Assembly: GCA_964652235.1 (NCBI GenBank)
Contig: CAZZDK010000033.1
Location: forward strand, 1 to 10,912
From: CAZZDK01 sp964652235
GTDB taxonomy: Bacteria; Pseudomonadota; Alphaproteobacteria; UBA9219
Direction: 5' to 3'
DNA: 10,912 bases
The position numbers were made by a program, and so were the translations under genes. This document shows positions 5,320 through 10,912 of the stretch, in pieces (position 1 is the stretch's first letter; the number at the start of each line of letters is the position of its first letter). Under the pieces are notes generated by a model, which was not told the origin of the DNA, made no database searches, and saw nothing but the letters and a program-made list of their open reading frames with translations.

Positions 5320-5955
5320 TCATATTTTCGTCTTTCGCCTAAAAGCGCACAGATCGCGGACGGCACAGATCGGACAGGCGGGCTTTTTGGCCTTGCAAAC
5401 ATAACGCCCGTGCAAAATAAGCCAATGGTGCGCATGGCGCGCCCACTTGGGCGGAACGGCCTTCAAAAGCCTTTTCTCAACCTCTAGAGGCGTCTTGCCG
5501 GGCGCAAGGCCCGTGCGGTTCGCCACGCGAAAAACGTGCGTGTCCACGGCCATCGTCGGCTGGCCGAAAGCGACGTTCAAAACGACGTTCGCCGTCTTTC
5601 TCCCCACCCCCGGCAGCGTTTCCAGCGCTGCGCGATCCGGAGGCACTTTGCCACCGAACTCTTCCACGAGCTTTTTCGATAGAGCGATAAGATTCCTGGC
5701 CTTGGTTTTATAAAGATTCACACTTTTAATGGCTTCTAAAAGAGCGGTCTCGCCAAAAGCCAGCATAGCGGCAGGCGTTTTGATCTTTTTGAACAAAGAA
5801 GCCGTCGCCTTGTTAACACCACTATCCGTCATCTGCGCGGAAAGCACTACAGCGACGAGAAGCGTATAGGCATTAACGTAATGCAGTTCGCTTTTCGGTT
5901 CCGGCCTTTGCGCGGCAAGCCGCGCAAAGAAGGTTTCGACATCGGCAGGTTTCAT
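5320..5955 (-). CDS. nth: Endonuclease III (DNA glycosylase/AP lyase)
   Basis: 211 residues, the same length as E. coli Nth. A bifunctional glycosylase that removes oxidised pyrimidines and nicks the abasic site in base-excision repair. The helix-hairpin-helix LETLPGVGRKTA holds the catalytic Lys120 and VDTHVFRV holds Asp138. The [4Fe-4S] cluster ligands are Cys187, Cys194, Cys197 and Cys203 in the expected C-x6-C-x2-C-x5-C spacing; all six positions equal those I recall for E. coli. I chose ATG 5955 (MKPADVETF) because it matches the family start and has AAAGG upstream; ATG 5991 would add 12 residues and run into the divergent ogt start. The gene is divergent from ogt with 34 bp between starts, so the two repair genes share a short control region. 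Downstream, 5221-5290 is rich in homopolymer A/T tracts. Confidence 0.97.
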   Translation of the reverse strand: MKPADVETFFARLAAQRPEPKSELHYVNAYTLLVAVVLSAQMTDSGVNKATASLFKKIKTPAAMLAFGETALLEAIKSVNLYKTKARNLIALSKKLVEEFGGKVPPDRAALETLPGVGRKTANVVLNVAFGQPTMAVDTHVFRVANRTGLAPGKTPLEVEKRLLKAVPPKWARHAHHWLILHGRYVCKAKKPACPICAVRDLCAFRRKTKI

Positions 5956-5989
5956 GTAAAATGCGCCTTTCTTTCGAAGAAATGATGCC

Positions 5990-6478
5990 ATGATCCGTTT
6001 TGCCTCTCAACCCCCGGCCGTCGTCTTCTATGGCCCCTGCCCGGAAAAAGCCGCTCCTGTTTTAATCGGCGTGACGGAGAGAGGCGCGGTTTGCCGCCTT
6101 GCCTTCCTCCAAGGGCAGTCGCCGCGCCGCCTCCTGAAAAGGTGGAAAGAGGAATGGCCACGCGCGGAATTCCGTGAAAAAAGCTTCAAAAAAATGCCGA
6201 GCGATATCTTTCTTGTCGGCACGGCCTTCCAACATAAAGTCTGGCGCGCGCTTCTCAACATACCGCCCGGAACAACCCTTTCCTATGGCGAACTGGCACG
6301 GCGCCTCGGCAAACCCAAGGCCGCTCGGGCCGTAGGCCGCGCGCTTGGCGCCAATCCCGTTCCCTTGCTCGTCCCCTGCCATCGCGTTGTCGCCTCAAGC
6401 GGCCTTGGCGGTTTTTCAAGCGGCCTTGAGATCAAACGTCGTCTTTTGCGAACGGACCGCCGTTCAGCCGCCGAATAA
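5990..6478 (+). CDS. ogt: Methylated-DNA--protein-cysteine S-methyltransferase
   Basis: 162 residues. A suicide repair protein that moves the alkyl group from O6-alkylguanine to its own cysteine. The C-terminal domain is complete: GTAFQHKVWRALLNIPPGTTLSYGELA (residues 77-103), the Arg finger and helix ARAVGRALGANPVP, and the active-site PCHRVV with Cys130. Relative to human AGT, Tyr99, Arg113 and Asn122 fall at the spacing of Tyr114, Arg128 and Asn137. The first about 70 residues form the short variable N-terminal domain, so this is a stand-alone Ogt and not an Ada fusion. The start ATG at 5990 has only a weak GAAGAA-like ribosome site. The 3' end overlaps the convergent dnaJ end by 15 bp (6464-6478). 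Confidence 0.95.
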   Translation: MIRFASQPPAVVFYGPCPEKAAPVLIGVTERGAVCRLAFLQGQSPRRLLKRWKEEWPRAEFREKSFKKMPSDIFLVGTAFQHKVWRALLNIPPGTTLSYGELARRLGKPKAARAVGRALGANPVPLLVPCHRVVASSGLGGFSSGLEIKRRLLRTDRRSAAE

Positions 6479-7606
6479 TTCCCTCACCCTGTCCCAAAAA
6501 CTTTCGCTTTCCGGATGGGTCTTGCTTTTCTCGGATTCAAGCGCGAATTCCTCCAGAATCTCCCTCTGCCGCTTGGTCAGATGCGCGGGCGTCTCGACGA
6601 AAATCTCGACGTAAAGATCGCCGCGCGAAGAGCTGCGCAGGACGCTCATGCCCTTGCCGCGCACACGATGTTGATGCCCGCTTTGCGTGCCGGGTTTGAT
6701 GTCGATTTCCGTCCGCTCGCCGCCGATGACCGGCACGCTGATCTTCCCGCCTAAAGCAGCCGTCGTAACCGGAATAGGAACGCGGCAGTAAAGATTGGCG
6801 CCCTCGCGCTTGAACAGAGGATGGCCATCGATGGAAAGAATGACGTAAAGATCGCCCGGATGGCCGCCGCGCTGTCCCGCCTCGCCTTCCCCGGAGAGAC
6901 GAATGCGCGTGCCATTTTCCACCCCCGCCGGAATGTTGACGATAAGCGCCCTTTCTTTCCGTACGCGCCCGGCGCCCCGACAGGCTTTACACGGGTCCTT
7001 GATAACCTGCCCGGTCCCCTGGCAGGCGGGGCAGGTCCGTTCGATCGTGAAAAAGCCCTGCTGCACGCGCACGCGCCCCTGGCCGCCGCACGTGGCGCAG
7101 GTCACGGGCGAAGTGCCGGGCGCCGTTCCTTTGCCACTGCATTCCTGACAGAGAATCAGCGTCGAAATCTTGATCGTTTTTTCCGTTCCGGCAAAAGCTT
7201 CCTCAAGCGTGATGTCGAGATCGTAGCGTAGATCGGCGCCGCGCTGCCCGCCGGAATGAGGGCCCCCGCCGCGACGTCCGCCGCCGAGAATCTCGCCGAA
7301 CATTTCCTCGAAAATATCGCCGAACCCGCCCGCAAAATCGAAGCCGCCGAAACCGCCGCCCCCGCCGCCGAAACCGCCCTGCTCGAACGCCGCATGGCCG
7401 TAACGATCATAAGCTGCGCGTTTTTCTTCATCGCGCAGAACGTCGTAGGCTTCATTAATTTCCTTAAACTTGTGCTCGGCTTCTTTGTTACCGTGATTCT
7501 TGTCGGGATGGTATTGCATGGCGAGCTTGCGGTAGGCCTTTTTCAGCTCTTCCGCCGAGGCGTCGCGCGCGACGCCGAGAATCCCGTAATAATCGGCCTT
7601 GGACAT
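6464..7606 (-). CDS. dnaJ: Chaperone protein DnaJ (Hsp40, type I)
   Basis: 380 residues. Co-chaperone that delivers unfolded substrate to DnaK and stimulates its ATPase. The J domain (1-70) holds HPD at 33-35, and a Gly/Phe-rich linker (about 77-120) follows. Four zinc-binding repeats CxxCxGxG lie at 153-160 (CQECSGKG), 170-177 (CATCGGQG), 192-199 (CPACQGTG) and 206-213 (CKACRGAG). The C-terminal substrate-binding domains then run to a short acidic end. All type I parts are present in order. ATG at 7606 has AGGAAGG about 12 nt upstream. It lies 77 bp downstream of dnaK on the same strand, the normal operon order, with a hairpin between that may lower dnaJ expression relative to dnaK. Confidence 0.98.
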   Translation of the reverse strand: MSKADYYGILGVARDASAEELKKAYRKLAMQYHPDKNHGNKEAEHKFKEINEAYDVLRDEEKRAAYDRYGHAAFEQGGFGGGGGGFGGFDFAGGFGDIFEEMFGEILGGGRRGGGPHSGGQRGADLRYDLDITLEEAFAGTEKTIKISTLILCQECSGKGTAPGTSPVTCATCGGQGRVRVQQGFFTIERTCPACQGTGQVIKDPCKACRGAGRVRKERALIVNIPAGVENGTRIRLSGEGEAGQRGGHPGDLYVILSIDGHPLFKREGANLYCRVPIPVTTAALGGKISVPVIGGERTEIDIKPGTQSGHQHRVRGKGMSVLRSSSRGDLYVEIFVETPAHLTKRQREILEEFALESEKSKTHPESESFWDRVRELFGG

Positions 7607-7633
7607 GGGGATTGATTACCTTCCTGAAACAAG

Positions 7634-7663
7634 GACGGCACGGTCAAGCCGTGCCGTCTTTTT
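7634..7663. terminator. Hairpin between dnaK and dnaJ (attenuator or partial terminator)
   Basis: Perfect 10-bp stem GACGGCACGG (7634-7643) / CCGTGCCGTC (7649-7658) with a 5-nt loop. On the plus strand it is followed by TCTTTTTCC, and on the minus (operon) strand by CTTGTTTC, a weaker T-tract. On the operon strand it could stop part of the dnaK transcripts or stabilise their 3' end. Confidence 0.7.
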
Positions 7664-7683
7664 CCTCTATCTTCCTTCCGCCT

Positions 7684-9594
<1,911 letters not shown>

Positions 9595-9660
9595 TTGTTT
9601 TTCCTTTTTTCTCAAGATGTTAGTCCAACGCCCTGTTCGGCGGGACCGGGAAGCCTGAAT

Positions 9661-9691
9661 CCTATATAGGGTTGTTTTGCTCCGTTGCAAT
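9661..9691 (-). promoter_or_regulatory. Candidate sigma32-type heat-shock promoter of dnaK
   Basis: On the minus strand, CCTATATAGG (9670-9661) fits the -10 consensus CYTATNTNNG reported for alphaproteobacterial heat-shock promoters in full. ATTG (9691-9688) lies 17 bp upstream, one base from the -35 core CTTG. The leader to dnaK would be about 60 nt. No CIRCE element (TTAGCACTC-N9-GAGTGCTAA) is present. Confidence 0.6.
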
Positions 9692-9803
9692 AAGCGGGGC
9701 AAGCTTTTTCTTAACGAACTTCAACGAATTGAATCGGTTTGTTCTTTTTATTTTCATAGGTCTTTGCTACCCTGCCTCATCGAATGATATTCAGTCCTTT
9801 TTC

Positions 9804-9808
9804 AGGAG
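9804..9808 (+). promoter_or_regulatory. Shine-Dalgarno AGGAG deciding a TTG start
   Basis: AGGAG at 9804-9808, 7 nt before TTG at 9816. It is the only good ribosome site near the beginning of this reading frame and supports the TTG over the in-frame ATG at 9672, which would lie across the divergent dnaK promoter. Confidence 0.7.
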
Positions 9809-9815
9809 AGCTTCT

Positions 9816-10283
9816 TTGAATCATACCTCCCCGCCCCCCGACCGAACGAATTCCTGGGCCGCGCGCGAAGCGGCCCAGAAAGAAAGAGCCGCCGTTATCG
9901 CGGATCTTTTGCAAAACCCGGATAAAATTTCCACGCAGATGATCGTCGATACAACCGTTGCCTCTCTTCTTTACTCGGATCAAAACGCCGCCGAGATAGA
10001 GCGTGCCTTGCTCAACGCCTTTCTGACCGCCAGACCCGATTATGCGTCCGTCGCCATCGAAGCGGCAAGCCGTCTCAAAGACAGCCCGAACCGGGGCCTT
10101 CGGGAAGCCTTCCTCGCCACGCTTAAAGTCATCGCAGCGCGCTGCCCTAAGGCTGTCTTAGAGGCGTTGGGGACCGGAAGCCTTATCCTTGATTCTGAAA
10201 GACGGAACAGCGTGGAAACGCTTATAAATGACCGACGCAGAGGACACTTAAAGCCTCTCCCCGGCCTCAAACCCGAGGCCTGA
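9816..10283 (+). CDS. Conserved-looking protein of unknown function, divergent from dnaK
   Basis: 155 residues from TTG 9816 behind AGGAG. I do not recognise a family. The protein has a short polar N-terminus (NHTSPPPDRTNSW), then is almost wholly alpha-helical with regular Ala/Leu spacing (AAREAAQKERAAVIADLL; AEIERALLNAFL; LREAFLATLKVIAARC) and a basic C-terminus (NDRRRGHLKP). No signal peptide, membrane helix or catalytic motif is evident; a small helical-repeat or adaptor protein is one reading. Codon use matches dnaK and dnaJ, so it looks native. It is divergent from dnaK and ends at a strong bidirectional terminator shared with atpA. Possible promoter: TTGAAT near 9729 with a poor -10, not firm enough to call. 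Starting at ATG 9672 would add 48 hydrophobic residues and is less likely. Confidence 0.75.
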   Translation: MNHTSPPPDRTNSWAAREAAQKERAAVIADLLQNPDKISTQMIVDTTVASLLYSDQNAAEIERALLNAFLTARPDYASVAIEAASRLKDSPNRGLREAFLATLKVIAARCPKAVLEALGTGSLILDSERRNSVETLINDRRRGHLKPLPGLKPEA

Positions 10284-10303
10284 TTTTTCTCCCCAAAACA
10301 AAA

Positions 10304-10334
10304 CCCCCGGCTCTTGCGGGCCGGGGGCTTTCTT
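10304..10334. terminator. Bidirectional rho-independent terminator
   Basis: Perfect 8-bp GC stem CCCCCGGC (10304-10311) / GCCGGGGG (10320-10327) with an 8-nt loop. It is followed by CTTTCTTT on the plus strand and by TTTTGTTTTG on the minus strand. It sits between the convergent ends of the unknown gene (10283) and atpA (10351) and serves both. Confidence 0.85.
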
Positions 10335-10350
10335 TGACCGAAAGTCCGTT

Positions 10351-10912
10351 CTACACGAAATCGCGAATCGTGTTCTCGATGAATTTTTTGAGCTTTTCCT
10401 CAACGTCCGGCTTGATCTGCTTATCCTCGCGGATGGCTTTGAGAATATCAGCCCCATGCGAGCGCAGCGCGATCAGGAAGCTCTGCTCGAAGCGGGAGAC
10501 GTCTTCAACCTTGATGCCGTCGAGATAACCCTTCACGCCGCAATAGATGGCACAAACCTGCTCTTCAACCGGCAAAGGCTGATACTGCTTTTGCTTCAGA
10601 AGCTCGGTGAGGCGCTGGCCGCGGCTGAGCAGCTTTTTCGTCGTCGCGTCGAGGTCCGAGGCGAACTGCGAGAAAGCTTCCATTTCGCGGTACTGGGCGA
10701 GGTCCAACTTGATCGAGCCCGCGACTTGCTTCATCGCCTTGACCTGCGCGGCTGAACCGACGCGGCTGACCGAAAGGCCGACATTGATGGCCGGACGCAC
10801 GCCCTTATAGAACAGCGCGGTTTCAAGGAAAATCTGCCCGTCCGTGATCGAAATCACGTTCGTCGGGATGTAGGCGCTCACTTCGCCTTCCTGCGTCTCG
10901 ATGATCGGCAGG
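10351..10912 (-). CDS. atpA: ATP synthase F1 subunit alpha, C-terminal part (5' end off window)
   Basis: The last 186 residues of the alpha subunit, a non-catalytic nucleotide-binding part of the F1 head on the inner membrane. Recognised by LPIIETQEGEVSAYIPTNVI, the SITDGQIFLETALFYKG segment and the alpha/beta signature PAINVGLSVS followed by the arginine finger in SVSRVGSA. The helical C-terminal domain (QVAGSIKLDLAQYREMEAF ... RGQRLTELLKQ ... EEQVCAIYCGVKGYLD) runs to a TAG at 10351-10353. The terminus is complete and of normal length. In most bacteria atpG and atpD follow atpA; here a terminator and a convergent unrelated gene follow instead, so atpA ends its transcription unit. Confidence 0.97.
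   Translation of the reverse strand, partial: LPIIETQEGEVSAYIPTNVISITDGQIFLETALFYKGVRPAINVGLSVSRVGSAAQVKAMKQVAGSIKLDLAQYREMEAFSQFASDLDATTKKLLSRGQRLTELLKQKQYQPLPVEEQVCAIYCGVKGYLDGIKVEDVSRFEQSFLIALRSHGADILKAIREDKQIKPDVEEKLKKFIENTIRDFV

Noticed and set aside
5956..5991. Longer nth start at 5991
   Set aside because: It would add 12 residues not typical of Nth and overlap the ogt start; the start at 5955 gives catalytic and cluster residues at the same numbers as E. coli Nth.
9595..9702. Longer dnaK start at 9702
   Set aside because: The added 36 residues are basic and unlike DnaK, and the stretch contains the heat-shock promoter; MAKVIGIDLG at 9594 is the standard start.
9672..9815. ATG 9672 start with an apparent N-terminal signal or membrane helix for the 155-residue protein
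   Set aside because: No ribosome site there and it lies over the dnaK promoter; AGGAG directly before TTG 9816 gives a better start, so no signal peptide is claimed.

Overview
The window looks like a scaffolded draft assembly with three N-runs (236-247, 823-842, 4903-5002). It falls into three compositionally different blocks. The right block (about 4785-10912) is typical of an alphaproteobacterium: tRNA-Ser(GGA), nth, ogt/ada-type methyltransferase, dnaJ, dnaK and the 3' end of atpA, with an alphaproteobacterial-style heat-shock promoter motif before dnaK. I cannot name a genus.

Left block (1 to about 1180, GC-rich, genes on the minus strand): the tail of a YihY/BrkB-like membrane protein followed by a nusB gene with a long N-terminal extension. 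The NusB C-terminal part reminds me more of Chloroflexota (Anaerolineae) than of alphaproteobacteria. The block ends abruptly near 1173-1195, where the minus-strand membrane protein runs directly into a plus-strand SMC/DndD-like coiled coil. Both genes are truncated at that point, so this is a recombination junction or, more likely, a chimeric assembly join.

Middle block (about 1180-4780, less GC-rich, accessory character): the C-terminal half of a DndD/SMC-like ATPase and a tightly coupled 118-residue protein of unknown function (plus strand) converge on a two-gene minus-strand unit. That unit is a PvuII-type (m4C-like) DNA methyltransferase carrying an N-terminal ribbon-helix-helix-like segment, followed by an SfsA-family PD-(D/E)xK nuclease. 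The methyltransferase has a near-consensus promoter flanked by an inverted repeat, which suggests autoregulation. The block lies immediately beyond the 3' end of tRNA-Ser, a classic insertion position, and reads as a defence or restriction-modification island. The restriction role of SfsA and any link to the ATPase pair are inferences.

The tRNA-Ser locus is odd. Upstream of the intact tRNA gene there is an 89-bp perfect tandem repeat. Each unit holds the first 17 nucleotides of the tRNA, then two perfect hairpins, one with a T6 tract reading as a plus-strand terminator. The 100-N gap sits inside this array, and its two flanks add up to exactly one repeat unit, so the gap probably hides zero or more whole units.

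Right block: nth (minus) and ogt (plus) diverge and together form a DNA-repair pair. ogt overlaps dnaJ tail-to-tail by 15 bp. dnaK and dnaJ form the usual chaperone operon on the minus strand with a strong intercistronic hairpin. A divergent 155-residue gene of unknown function uses a TTG start and ends at a bidirectional terminator shared with atpA. atpA is not followed by atpG, which is unusual for an F1 operon.
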